From Hyperoplus lanceolatus (lineage: Eukaryota > Chordata > Actinopteri > Uranoscopiformes > Ammodytidae), in assembly GCA_026929865.2 (NCBI GenBank), contig CM049395.1:15167501-15231500 (forward strand): a DNA stretch of 64,000 nucleotides. The letters run 5' to 3'. Positions 42,484 through 56,124 of the stretch are shown here, one piece after another. The notes beneath the pieces are model-generated. The model searched no databases. It was not told where the DNA came from and saw only the letters and a list, made by a program, of their open reading frames with translations. Within the stretch, counting starts at the first letter, position 1. Each line of letters starts with the position of its first letter. The position numbers and the translations under genes are program-made.

Positions 42484-45400
42484 CTAGGCATTACGATCGA
42501 TACGGACGTCCACTTCTCGGCCGTTGATCTTGGTTCCATTCATCATCCTGCAGGCCTCGTCAGCACTCTCTGGACAGTCGAATCTCACTGTCCCACATCC
42601 CTTTGACCTCCCGTTCTCCATCTTGATCTCTGCAAACATTACCTGGCCTGCAGTTTAGACATAAACAAGCATTAAATGAATTCTGAAACAGCAAGTGTTG
42701 ATGAGTGTTATATCTCTTAATTTGGCATCCATGGTTGACAAGAAGTCATGATGGAATGTCAAAGATTCAATTCACACTGAGCAATTCATATAAAACAAAC
42801 TACGTACCGCACTCTCTGAACTTCTCTTTCAGCTTTTGCCATGTCAGATCATACGACAGCTGCAACACAGAAATGTGCACTTTAGTCAATCCGTATTCTG
42901 TCCGGTAAATTATGAGGGGCTCAGTTAAGTTTATGACCTCAGAGACTGTGGAGCTGATTGAATATTGTGTACGCGTGAAAATAACTTTTCCATTCAAATT
43001 GCCCCCACTGAAGAGTGTGGAGACATTAGCATTTAGTCTTTAATTTACTGTATCCTTTACTACTATTATCAAGTTGGTTTTAAGGCATTATATCCTAATT
43101 TAATGTTCATTCTATGTCTGTTTCATTGTGATGCAGGCTATAACGGTGTTATGCAAATAAAGTGTTTCAAATGTAAAGGATGAGTGCATTAATTAGGTGT
43201 ATATTACAAACACATCAGGAAGATTCAGGGTCTGAAGAAAAATATGGAAATAGTCAAAATCATGCTGGGAAGTACAGCACCAGTTAATTAAAAAAAAAAC
43301 AACAACAACAACAGCATTAAAAACCCATTTAAAGCATAATTATCATTTGTTATACTGAACGACAAGCATGGGTTGTGTCCGAATAAAAAAGGTAAATCAA
43401 CACTAAGGCATCATAGAAAGGCGAAAGGCGAAAAGGTATTTATCAAAAAAATGGTAATTAAATCAGTGGGGAGGGTTTTGGAGTCAGCTCTGCTAATACA
43501 ATACTGTTTAATGGACTTCCTATCCTTTATAGTAGCAACGATCCCACACTTACATTTCGCACAAAGATCTGACAGCCTCCTTTAGACCCAGAGCCTCTTT
43601 CAGACATGTGGCCCAGGCCTCCACCTCCATAGCGGTTCATGTCCATTACCGACGAGCCAATACGATCATAGCTGGAGCCCATCCGGTCCATAGACCTATT
43701 GCCCATGCCGCCACCTGCAAGTAACAGATACATCCACCCATAATCATTATATAAGAGAGCAGCTTAAACTAATGAACCATCTTTATTTATTAAACAAGGC
43801 TTTATATAGTGGTCCCTGCTAAAACGTCATTGGTATTCTAGTCATTGTGACATTGCACAGAAAAGCAGACATTGGACCAGTTCAAATTGTAAGTCACCAA
43901 TCAACAATAACAATGTTGTAAAATAACTTCTCTACATCGTTTTTCATTTTGTGTAAAGTTGGGCCATATTTCAAACCATAGAAGCACAACATCAAGAGCA
44001 AAGCAGCGGGTCTTGGGCACACCGACTGAAAGCTATTTTTGTTTTATCATTTCTAGCAGCACAAAGTGCACAAGAGCTGTATGGAGTGAAAAAGTAATTT
44101 GAGGGCTTGCTGATTAATACATATACTCTCAGCCAATCACATCAATGTTCTCATTGCTCTCAAACAGATGTGCAAATCACAGTGATGTATGACAATATTT
44201 CAACAAAACAGAGCACTTCTTCAAGAAATCATATTGTCGCACCTGTAGTGCAGTGGTAGGAAGTGAACACACACCACCATAAATCTGAAGTCAAAGGCAG
44301 ATGGTGTAACAATGAATGATAGAAATAAAATAAAGAAGATGAAGCCATTTATATGCCCATATCAATCCAACCCTTTTTCAGTTTTCATTCTCACATCATA
44401 AATGGTCAGAGTATTTTAAGCTGTGACACAATAGTGTTAGTTCAATTATGCATTTCAGGAAAAAAAAAAATCTGAAAATCCACTTTTGCTAAAACACCTT
44501 GATACTAATTGAATATTTATGATAAAGATAAACCAACGCTAAAGGGCCCTCATGTTTTGTTTTAAGGCAACACATTAGCAGAGCCAATGCTTGACTAGGG
44601 TCACCTTATTGAGTGCATAATCATTTTTGAGAGGAAAAAAGGTATGTGGTCATATGTGTGCAGGTGCATGACGTTTGTTTTGATGTCCCTATGGCACGCA
44701 ACGGTACTGCATTAACAATCCACTTATAACTGAAATGGCTGTGTTCCATAAATGAAGTGTTTTTTATTGATTATGTTAAGAAACAAACTAAGGAGAAGAG
44801 AGAGGAGGAGACAGGGGAAGAGCAAGAGCCATGAGACATCCCAACTCAGACACAAGTCAGTGTTTCCACTGGTAACATTAAAAATTGCACCACATACACA
44901 GTATGGCACTTGTCTGGCTGGGTGATTGTGTCAAGGAACACTGCTCATAATCCAAACCTCACGCTGAGTGGATTTCTATCATGGGTGATGATATGTGTTC
45001 AAGCAATAAAGCCCAAAAAAGTCAAAAATGTAGACAGGTACTATGCTAGATAGGATAATTTGAGATTAAAAAAATACCTCCAAAGCAAATGTGTATGCAC
45101 AGGGAACAACTCGATATTTAACAGATGTGTATGGATTATCTCATCTACCTAATCCAGTCCCCATGTGAGCCATGCCTCCTCCAAAACCTCCACCTAAAGA
45201 ACAGAATGTGTGTTCAGATTAAAAAAGAAACAGTGAACCTATAAAACAGAACAGCATATTTAGCAAAAAACCTTCCCTAAACCCCACAATAACTCAAAAC
45301 CAAAGGTTACACCGCAAGTTGCATAACCGTCACTGTGTCTAGTGTTTAACGATGTCCTATTACACTACGTTTCTGGTCTTCATTTTTCATTAATGACTCC

Positions 45401-48400
45401 TATAGAGCAGCCTGACAAGAATCACTGCACAAAACTGCACGATATAGATTGTCGGGAAACTCTTTCATTTTCCTTTATTTATTCTCGAAAGATCAATTGA
45501 GGGGTGACCCTCTTTTACAATGACGTCGAGACAGATACACAATATACAATGAGAATACACAACAAGCTTACAAAGAGACAACAATAATTAAAACATTCAG
45601 ATCAATTGAATAAAACAGAACAATAGCCTAATTAAAACAGTTACAAGGGGAGTGGGGCTGATTCAAAATAATAACTTGGTTAACAGTTATGAGTGTATTT
45701 TATTTTAATTTGATGTTGTAGGCTGTTCCAGGAGTCAGGGGCACTGTGGCTAAAAGCAGTTTTACCAAGGTCAGACCGGGCGTATGGAACATATAACATG
45801 AGCATGTCAGTTGAGCGGGTTTGATAAAGCCCATCTGAAATATGCAACATTGTTGTCAAATAGAGTGGCAGCTTTCCGGTCAGGGCTTTATATATAAAAA
45901 TATGCCAATGTGCATCACGTCTCTCTTTAAGAGAGGACCACCCAACCTTTTCATATAAAAGACAATGGTGAGTGTCATAAGCATCTCCTGTAATGAACCT
46001 TAAGGCAGAGTGAAAAACAGAGTCTAGGAGTTTAAGACATGATTGAGATGCATGCCTATAAACCACATCACCGTAATCAAGGACAGACATAAAAACTGCC
46101 TCAATAATCCTTTTCCTACTGAACAACGGGAAGGTGGCTCTGTTCCTATAAAAATATCCAATCTTTTGTCGCAGACGACAGACAAGATTTTTTATGTGAA
46201 ATTTAAAAGATACTTTTTCATCTATCCAGATGCCGAGATATTTATATTCAGTGACTCTTTCAATTTGAGATCCATTATTTGTATGAATATTAAGATCATT
46301 AAAATGTATAGTTCTTGCTCTGGAGAAACACATATATTTTGTTTTGTCTGTATTAAGAACAAGCCTGAGGTCCACTAGACAGTCCTGCAGGGTGTTAAAA
46401 GAGCTCTGAAGGTTCTGAACAGATTGATGGACCGAATCAGAAATGCAATACAGTACAGTGTCGTCAGCATACAAATGGGCGTGACAGTTTTGTAGCGATT
46501 AAACAATGTTATTGATGTAAATTGTGAATAGGACTGGACCTAAAATTGAGCCCTGCGGAACACCATTTGTAACTGTTAAAAACTCAGTTTGGTGTCTTCC
46601 TGTCATCTGGGGGCTTTCTGCATTCTTTGTCAACACTCTGATTCGTGTTTCTCCTCCCCCTCCCGCCAAACACACTACATTGTGTTGGTTACTTTCCGGA
46701 AGACCTGCGAAGGGAGCAGGCCTGAGCGTGTAGCAGCATTACCATTCATGGAAAATCCGCTTTTTTAGACGTCACGCGATCCAGCAAATTTGAACAAATG
46801 AATTGCAAACGACGTCCCTAGTGTTGAGCGCTGTGCACTGCCACCCCAGACGGTCGGCAGGGAATACGTCTAAATGCATGTACGTCACTATTTGACACTG
46901 TCGTATCGTTTAACATGACTATAAAACATTTTAACAAAAGGCATAGGTCAGAAAAGACGAAAAAGCATGATAGGTGCTCTTTAAGTATGACAATTCAGAA
47001 TATCACTTACCCATTCCTCCAAACGAATCCCCAAATCCTCGATTCATTGGCATCATGTCACTGTGGCCAAAGTCCCGATCCATTCCTGACCGGTACATGT
47101 CTAAACACACAAATAAAATGTGAACTAGAGGAGTTAAGTTACCAATAGCACAAACATTTCAGTGTTTACAGTTTAACATCCTAGAACTGAACCTCATCTC
47201 TGCACAGTCGGAGTGAATACGCTCACTTACCTCCCATCCTGCCAACTGGCGCCATGTCTCTCCCTCCAAAGACGCCCATGTTGCCAATGCTATCCATGCC
47301 GCCAAATCCACCGCCACCACTCATTCCTGTCAAGAGCAGCATCAAGATTGAACACCGTTTTCTCCTTACACCAATGAAAAGTTGACATTTGTCTTTCACA
47401 GGGAAAACTCACAGGTTTCAAAAAGCTTACCTCCTCCAAGTCTGTTCATTCCACCAACATCCATACCTATGGAAGAAGATATCAGTTAGGACCTGCCAAA
47501 GTATATACTGTATCAAATGATATCCAATGGGTATAGGCATGGAAAGGTTATGTGTAAAACACTGTACAAAGGTGGCTTTAGGCAGAATGTAGGTCATAAC
47601 CTAACACCTAGTAGACTAAACTTGCTGTATTTCAGCTGGTGGGAGCTCTGTTTGTCTTATCGCTTTCACACATAGTGGGGGGTCAAAGGATGAGTCAAGA
47701 AAATGTCAGCCAAGATTTTGTGGTCGAATGGTTTACACATTAACTCTATGTTGTTTGCAGGCAAATTAAGAATTACACATTGATATACAAAGTTTATTAC
47801 TGAGGGCTTGTGGTGCTTATGTTTCGATCAGTGAGTGAAGATGCATCCGATTCTCTGTGATAAGCATGTCCTCTTGTGCGAGACAGACCGCTCAACACGG
47901 TATGTGACATATCAAACAACTAAAACATTTCTAAGTGGTGGTTTACCTCCGGGCCCCATGGATCCCATGCTTCCTCCACCGCTCAGACGGTTAGGATTTA
48001 TTGGCTGCCCACCTGGCCCCAATCCCATGCCAATACCACCTAGACCTCCTATAAGCAAAATACAAATGAAAAATAGGAAAAGAAAAGTTGAGACTATGGC
48101 ATTTACTAGCACTAATGGTAGAGCTCATTAAATAAGATGTAATAATTTGAACAAAGCTAAATCCATAATGATCATGCCAATTACAATTAATATAACAGAC
48201 ATTCATTAAGAACTTTGCGCATAATAATGTGTGTTCAGTCAAAAGGCAAATTACAAAGATATTTCTTTGCATGATCCACCTGGACTGCATCTACAATGCA
48301 CCAACTCTCAAGAATTGAAGATTACATTTTAACATAAAAAGGTATAGAGATGTGTGATAAGTCTTTGCTTTCAGCAAAAACACACAACAACTAAATTCTG

Positions 48401-51400
48401 ATTTTGTCACAATCAAATATATATACTGATTAGGGGATATGAGTGTACTCACTTGGTAACTGAGATGGCTTTTCTACGTGATGGAAATCATCAGGGGGAA
48501 GAGATTTCTCATCCTGTAAAACCACACAACAATGTATTAAATCGTTTTCATATCTTCTGTACAAATGAAGGAAAAGAATAACTAAAATTATACCATTTTA
48601 ACGTGCATCTGTCTGTCAAAGAGCATCTGTCCATTGAACATGGCTGAGTCAGGAGTCAAGTAAAAGATTGCGGTACAATTTGGAAGCATTGCTTTGTGTG
48701 CTTTAAAAAAATTAAAAATAAATTCCTCTTTAATTCAATTCAAAAGGATACATATGGACTGCACGGCCTCCAGTGCCTGTTCAAAAGTCACTGTTCCCAT
48801 CCCGCGGCTCTTGCCGTCTGTATCCTCTTTGACATCTGCTCGTTTCACCACACCGGCCATGCCAAACACCTCCTTTAACTTCTTCCAGCCCACCTTGAAA
48901 TCCAGCTAAAAACAACAGAAACATAATACCACATTTAAATCAACAATTAGAATCATGTATAATTAGATTTGAAAATGGTGTTTACTATGTCCTCACGTTG
49001 GCAACAAAGACAGTGGTGCCCAGCCGTCCAGCCTGCAGTGCACTGATGACCTCATTGGGGATGTTGGGGTTGTTGGCGATGGAGGGTGGAAGGTTCATCA
49101 CACCCGGCCCCATGTCCTGCCCACGACCTCCCTGTTGACCGCCTCCAATACGCTGCAGCACACGCCGAGCATGTTCCCCATCGGGGTCCTTTAATAAAAA
49201 TACACATAGGAAATGCATTAAAATTTACTTCTGAAATACAACAGCAAGTATTGCAGTGACACAGAAAAACAACACAATGTGTTCTGCCTTTAAAAACAGC
49301 TTCTTAAAAGCTAAAACAAGAAGAGTTGTGTGATAAAGATTTCAAAATCATCAATTACAGTTTTACTGTATTTATTTAACGATAGTTCAGTTCTCACCTC
49401 TTTGATGTTGAGTGGTCTTCCACTCAGGTCATGCTTATTCATTGTTTCTATTGCCTTCTTCACAAACTCCTCATCTTTGAACTCCACCACACTGATTAAT
49501 AAGGGAGAAAGGGACATCAGATGGGTACATGCAAGTGCGAGATTCACAGATCCATGTCAAAGAAAGTATGGTACGTTTCTTACCCACAACCCTAAACAAG
49601 GTGCATTATAGGAGTCCAGGTAGCACACAGATCCAATGTGGAGGGGGTAAACAAAGTACAGTTAAAATCAAGACAAAAAACTACCAATTCAATGTATCAA
49701 GATGCTTCTAGTATTTTCTATAATGCCTGTTGGCAATATTGTTCACACTGGCTTGAGCCATCAGTTTTTTGGTTGCATTTAAATATATTGTAAAAAGGAT
49801 TAAAGGCTAGTAAGAGCGTTTTTTTTAAACATTATCTAAAGCAATGTTGACAATTACAATACTTTTGATCAATAAAGGTTTTTGTAAACTCAAACATTTA
49901 AATGTTTTGAACTGGACACAGATACCAAGGTATAAAAAAATGCATTAACACATTTATTTAGTACATTGTTTAGTGTTAATCACTTTACCACTGCAAGAAA
50001 CTTTAATAAGTGTGGTCCTCCTTTGCACCTATAATATGCATTTTTGCCACGTATGTAAAACATAACCATAAAAAAAAACACTACAGGTTCATTCAAGAAT
50101 GTTTTGTTCCCTTGAAGAGAGCTGTGAAATATAACAGAATTGAAAAATAAGTTTGAGACATGAGGGTTACTCAATAAAACAAATCACACAACCCACAATT
50201 TCCTTAGGAAAATGGCCAAACAAACAAACTTTTACACCAATTGAAATGACAACAACAAAAGCAAAAGTGTACTCTTAAGAGGAGTTCTTTGGGCTACTTT
50301 TCCAAAATCAACAGGACATCTCCCTTTCAAATTAATATCAATCATTAGCCATCTACCAGGCTAAACACGACCTACAGTATCTCCAGTTCAGTAACTTAGT
50401 AAGACCCAAAGGATCTTAACCTAAAAGAGCACTTAGTTAATGAGAGCCTGCTGAAGGCATTTAAAACCTTGTGCAGCAAATTGGCCACATCACTTACCCT
50501 TGACTTTCCTTCTGCATCCTTAAAGAGCTCCACGTATGTAACCTCACCAACTACATGAGACATACAAAGGAAAAATACCAAAAGAACAAAGGATTTTAAG
50601 TCACCCAGTCTTCAAGTCGCCGTTGGCCTTGGCAATTCCACTACAGATGGAAATGTCCCTTTAATGATCAACAGTCAGCCCAGACCAACATCCCACCAGA
50701 CAACACCATGCCTTTCTGGGCAGTGACTGAGACACCCAAAGGCCAAGGCCACAGAGAAACACAGCTACATTCAACCTGGGAAATTCAAAAGACTTCAACA
50801 TGATCAGTGTGTCAACATTTTCTATGCATGACAGTTGAAAGGTTTAATCTATCCTTTGACCTTTCAAAAGGCCTCTTTCAGAACCCCATAATTCAGATTG
50901 TAAAACATTACAGCATTTTCAATCATATAATCAAGATTCACCTTGCAACAGTTGCAACAAAATCATTCAACAATCAGTTCTACTACGGGTTTGAGGTTAC
51001 ATTTTGGAGCTGACAATGCCGTAAGAACAAGTGACAATTGTAACTAATTTCTTCTTCCATTTCTCACAGACATATCAGCACAAACTAAATTGGTGTCCGG
51101 CCAAAAGAATGTATTAAAACTCCCAATAACCTAATATCACTACAATATTCACTAAGGACATCCATAGAAAGCTACAAACTAACTGACTAACTGCTAATAG
51201 AAGGATGCTCCACCTGGTAACAAAAGAGAAAGGGTCAAGAACTTCTAATCAGCTGAAGAAAGACACCGTCCCCATCACTGTGAACATTACCTTTCTCACG
51301 CATTAGATCTTTAATTGCCTGCCACTTCAAATCATAGGGGATATTGCTGATGAACACCCGGTTCCTGAGGGCCCCCTTCTTTTCTCCACCATGTTTTTCT

Positions 51401-52301
51401 TTGTAGGGATGGTGGCGACTTCCTCTTCGGGTGGACTTCTCTTTAGCATCATGCTTTTCTTTGGGGGGGTTAGTTTCTTCGGCATCCCTACAAAACACAC
51501 ACACAAGGCCGTCTGTCAGAGCCGACTTCAAAACCACATTCAGAGATCCCACAGTGTAGTCAAAACTCATTATATCACAATTAATCGAGATTAGTGTTGA
51601 ACCAACTCCATCAGGAAAATTAAGAGGCTTGATTATGCTTCTGGCTTCAGAGGCCGTCCTCATTTTATCCTATTATTGTTATCAATATTCGACCTCCCTC
51701 TTTTTAAGTTCGTTCCACTTATTTGTTCATTAGTAAAGGACTGCGCACATGTGATTTTTATATTGTAAGGCACTTTGCGCTGGATTTCGCGGCATAGAAA
51801 ACACTACGCTACTAAATACCATGGACATATAAAGAAATACATAGCATAGTTAACTTCACGTTATTGATATCTTTGCAAAAGGAAACACGAATATCGTCAT
51901 TATGTTAGCGTTAGCAAGAAAACAGCTCAACATATTCGAGGTTAGCACCAATTAAGTTATAGTAACAGCGCGGTTTAAACTGCAGGTAGAAATGATATAG
52001 CATACTTTAGACAGCAATTCAGCTTACAATATATCACATATCACACACTTGCTTCTCTGTTGGTATGTTTGACATGAGAGGTTTGAAAGGCTAGCATTAA
52101 ACAGCTAGCATAACAGGACTCCATTTTAGCTAAGCTAGATAAGGTCTGCAGAGACGGGACAGGCACGACAAAACATAATTTCTCTACTCACGTTTTGACG
52201 CCATTGGGTGTTTCTTCAGGCGTCTCCTCCGGTTCGGAATTGACAGATGCTGTAGATTCCTCTTGCTTCGGATCGTCGTCAATAATTATAACATCTGCCA
52301 T
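42484..52301 (-). CDS. myef2: myef2 (myelin expression factor 2), hnRNP M-like RNA-binding protein, seventeen coding exons
   Basis: A nuclear RNA/DNA-binding protein related to hnRNP M. Coding exons (minus): 52192-52301, 51291-51487, 50498-50550, 49584-49591, 49398-49491, 48997-49188, 48752-48905, 48594-48643, 48453-48513, 47947-48048, 47431-47466, 47231-47326, 47011-47100, 45149-45193, 43554-43714, 42808-42859 and 42484-42647. Phases join without error to 554 codons. RRM1 at about 80-155 (NRVFISNIPYDLKWQAIKDLM), RRM2 at about 210-285 (TTVFVANLDFKVGWKKLKEVF), a Gly/Met-rich linker with MDR/GMG repeats at about 300-475, RRM3 at about 477-554 (CQIFVRNLSYDLTWQKLKEKF), ending REVDVRIDRNA. ATG 52301 gives MADVIIIDDD; an in-frame ATG-like start lies upstream at 52403 but is less likely. 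hnrnpm is the main alternative; the position beside slc24a5 and ctxn2 favours myef2. The fourth coding exon is only 8 bp. Confidence 0.95.
45465..46600 (-). mobile_element. 5'-truncated LINE in a myef2 intron
   Basis: On the minus strand: reverse transcriptase motif GVPQGSILGPVLF at about 46530-46570, an in-frame stop at 46499-46501, then the catalytic box LYADDTVLY and about 260 open codons (46474-45680) with LNTDKTKYMCFSR, TEYKYLGIWID, LDYGDVVYR and a LGKTAFSHSAPDSWNSLQ tail. A 3' UTR follows with AATAAA close to its end near 45470. Same strand as myef2, in the intron between exons at 47011-47100 and 45149-45193. The clade (Jockey/CR1-like) is uncertain. Confidence 0.8.
49584..49591 (-). 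other. myef2: 8-bp microexon of myef2
   Basis: GGTTGTGG, bounded by TTTAG and GTAAGA on the minus strand. It is required to keep frame between the exon ending AAG TCA AGG (50498) and the exon starting TGTGGTGGAG (49491), restoring the conserved RRM1 sequence GKSRGCGVVEF. Skipping it would shift the frame inside RRM1. Confidence 0.85.
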
Positions 52302-53809
52302 GTTGTGGTTTTCTTTGCCTCCATACGACGCAAGATGCCCTGTCTGACTCTGACTGTCGCTGTTACGCAGTTCAAAATGTGCATTGGAGATTTCTGCCTT
52401 CAACGCGAGATTTGGGAAAATGTTGCTAGGCAGCCTGGTAAGAGGGACAAATCATGGAAAAGTAGGTAGCTACAACGAATAACACAAGACGGTGACAAAT
52501 GATTGCTGTGGGGTTACAAGACTCTTTCAGGGGCCAGTAGCAAGTGAATAAGAGAGGTAGCCTAGTAAATTAATAATGCATGTGATCATGTGTGTGTCTA
52601 TTTTTTGAACAGTACACGGACCCAAGAAACCCATATCAAGACCAGTGCAACCCATTAGGCCTACAGCAGTTTGATCCCTGTAGCCTACAATCAGTAAGTG
52701 CCTAGATTATCTGAATATGAATGTATGCTAATGATAGGCATACAGTCCAGAAAAAGCACAGCCAATTAAGCATTCCTATAACTATTGATTGATATTCACT
52801 TCTAGCCTAGGCCTACTTGGAGGAATAATTTGATTTTCTTTCGCCTATACATTTGTAGAGAATCTGCCCATAAAGTCTGTAGATTCCTCTGAAAAAAAAG
52901 TTTCTAAATTTGACTTGATTGGTTCAAGGCCTACTACACCTAGACTATAGAAACGTTGCCCACTACTAATTGCTATCAGTGTTTTGAAGGGCGGCCTTAA
53001 TGATGATTTGTTTTTGTTTTTTTTGATAGGCCTAAATAATGTTTGTGCAAGAGTGTGCATGCTCCCCGCGATAAGAAAAAAAGATTGTGGAATCCAGTTG
53101 GATCACAGACGAATATGAGAGTATGGACCCTGGCACAGACTCTTAATTTACACATAGAAAGCTTATTCCGTATGTATGTGGGGGCCTAAAGGCCCCTCAT
53201 GAAGCCCCTTAAACAGATCTACTAATTCTGTCGTTTTGCACTTGCTTTTGTATTTCTCCCCTACTTGAGGGGCCCATGACTCTTTTTTTCTAGTTACATT
53301 TGAATGAGTATCCTTAGGCTATTCCTTTTTGGACCCTATATTGACATGAGTGACTGAGCAACATGAAAAGTTACTATCAGTATATCTGGCTTAGGGCCCC
53401 CTTGAGCCCTGTGGCCCCTAGTAGCATGCACAAGCATTATTTATAAAAAAAAAATTAAAACTTTTATTTTTTGTTCTTGCCTGTCAGTGGGGGCCCCCCA
53501 GAGGGCAGGGCCCGTTTCAATTGAAGCGGGTGAAACTTGGCCGCCACTGTACAACACTATCAGTCTCAGAGGCACCATTTGACCAAGGACGGATTGCAAC
53601 AACTGCTAAATTGCCTACAGGGCATAGCAGGGAAGTTAACCTTTAACCCACAGTACATTAGGCAGATGTTACTCTGTAAATGAAAAATCAGGTCAATAAA
53701 AATGACAATACATTCCTTGATGGTTAGTTGTTTTCCGTAGAAAAACACCCCACAGATGATGCTGCACAATTCATGCTCATTTAACTAAGCAAATAGGCAA
53801 GAGCCCTCC
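52302..53809. other. Upstream flank of myef2 with decayed repeat sequence
   Basis: The first 100-200 bp are the probable myef2 5' UTR and promoter (minus strand). Further on, GGGGCCC-rich segments at 53180-53549 end in GGCCGCCACTG, resembling the terminus of fish hAT repeats that begin CAGTGGCGGC; the other end was not found. No gene is recognised. Confidence 0.4.
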
Positions 53810-54645
53810 ATCGGTCAAAAACTGCAGTGAGTAATATGTTTCAGTTGGCAACAAGTTATGTAACCCTAACTGATGCAGTGAATAGCTTCCTATTTCTTAA
53901 ACAACAATGTCAGAAGACATATGCTGTGGTTTTGGAAAAGATGTAATTCTGTTTCATAGGGGTGAAATACTTGGCCTGCATAAAACAAAGAAAACTACTC
54001 AGGAGAAGATGAAACTACTAAAATCGATTAAAGAACAGTCCATTGCATTACAACCTGGACAGAAAGGGGTGAACCGACATTTTTGAAAAAGAAATGTGGT
54101 CGGAAAAATAATGATCATGATGGAAGGTCACTTATAATAAATACAATTATTTGATGGAATCAAAATTTTAAATATCGACAGTAGAACTCCCGGCTATGTT
54201 TAATAGTGAAAGTAAGAGCATTTCCCAACACACAATGCAAAGAGAACATAAGGGAAATGGAGATGTGTATACCCTTAAAAAACACTTATCAGTGGGGCTT
54301 GTCAAGATAAAATGCTTCAATTTGTCAGGGAGTATACAGATTGGACTCTGGAGCAATGGAAAAAGGTTGTGTGGTCTGATGAGACCAGTTTGACCCTGTT
54401 CCAGAGTGATCAGGGTAGTAAGAGAGGCAGATGAAATGATCCTCTCATCATGCCTAGTGCCTGTCTGGCACTGTACAGTAGGATCTGGGGTTGCTTCAGT
54501 TGGTCAGGTCTAGGTTCTAAGCAACCATATGTGCTAAATAAAGCTTAACAAAATGTGTTATGGCAAATAAGTGCCGAAATCAAAGCTAAATATGGTCCAA
54601 CATGATATTTGAGTGTGTGACTTTTTTGGGGGGCGGGCAGTGTAT
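53810..54645 (+). mobile_element. Decayed Tc1-like transposon
   Basis: A broken plus-strand frame retains Tc1/mariner transposase pieces: the helix-turn-helix region (ILGLHKTKKTTQEKMKLL) at about 53960-54020, SKSISQHTMQRE at about 54210, and WTLEQWKKVVWSDETSLTLFQSD at about 54340-54405, where DE is the middle catalytic acidic site. The right end at 54605-54644 ends GGGCGGGCAGTGTA, like Tc1 inverted repeats; the left end is lost. Many internal deletions and stops. Confidence 0.8.
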
Positions 54646-55578
54646 AATTTAATAGCCTAATTCTTTTCACTAACAAGAACTGTCAGTCCACCTAAGTTTT
54701 TACACATCATCATTCAATGTACATGCTAAAGCTTCCCCTTATACATTTAAACTGTAATGTGACTTTCTGAGTAGTTGTGATGAGCTTTTAACAAATTTGT
54801 TTAACCCCCCCCCCCCTCCCACTAGCCTACTAGAAATAATTAAGTTGTCTCCACACTTTTAACAGAAAACCAAACTCAAACACCACCAGGGAAGTTAATT
54901 ACGACAACAGAGTCAAAATGTAAACCCACAGTTGTAGTAGATTAACTATGTATGTATGGTTTGAAAACCATAAATAGCACAATATAAACCTGTCCCTGAC
55001 TTGCATGTCCAATATGGCTATCGGGTTTACCACCCTTTGACCTCATCATGCTATGCAAAGATTGTTTGAACAGCTTTACGCAACTAGTGTATTTCATTTG
55101 TCTTGTATACTTTGATACAATGGCCTTAGCAATATGTCTTAATAACATTTAGGTTTTTATATTTTACTAGATCCCCTTTAAGTGAAAATCTTAAGTTCCA
55201 ATCAAACATGTAAATTAATGAAGTTGTGATTCCCAGGAGTATTGCTACATTTTGGCTTATGGGGAGATGTATTTTACCTTCTTCTTGTACAGATTGCACT
55301 ATCACACAAAGTTGTGGTGTAGAGTTCATTAACATTGAAGGGGAGCACTACATAGAATCATATTTTACAGTTCCCAGTATCAGTTCTGCTCCTGACCTGC
55401 TGTTGTTTGGCAGATTAAACTCTAACAATCCTTATATGCACGCAAGGTCTATATAATAGTAATAGACTAATAGTCTAATAGACTTTGTGCAACAGGTGCA
55501 GATTGTCCTCTCCCAGCGGTTTTCTCTTCCACATCCAAATGAGTCCAAAGCACAGCAGCACACTGTTCTGACTGATAT
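54646..55578. other. Non-coding stretch
   Basis: AT-rich, with a C-run near 54807. No exon, RNA gene or element end recognised. Confidence 0.4.
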
Positions 55579-56124
55579 GATACCCGCAGGGCCGACGGAC
55601 TGGGTAGAAAGTGATTCAGTCGTGGGGGGGCCCAAGGCAGAGGGGGGCCCATAATATACATATATTTTTTTTTTTTTTTTTTTTTTTAACAAGCTAAATG
55701 TGTGGCCCCGATCTTTGAAGGCCCCGAACAGTGCCATTCCAAAAAAAGAAATTATTGACTGGCTCGTGATAGGCCCCTGACCCTTGCAAGGAGATCAGGG
55801 GCCTGCGCATGACTAAGCCATGTATGCGGGAGAGTAAGCAGGAGCAAGCCAACATTGAATTGAACTGGTGGCGAAAATAAACGCAGCGATGTTTCTATGG
55901 GGATATTTAGCTGTACAGAAATAAGTGCTGGCAAAGCTAGGACAGTTTAAGACTCCACATCACTGTGGCAACAAAACCTATCTATCAGCTCAGACAGCGC
56001 AAAGAAAAGTCTGATGAATACATGAGAGTGATGGCCCCTGCAAGTTTCAGTAAGTTTAAAGAAGTGCCACACTGTTACTGCCTTTGAAATGCATTTCGAC
56101 ATTTTAAGGGGAAAACACATTGTA

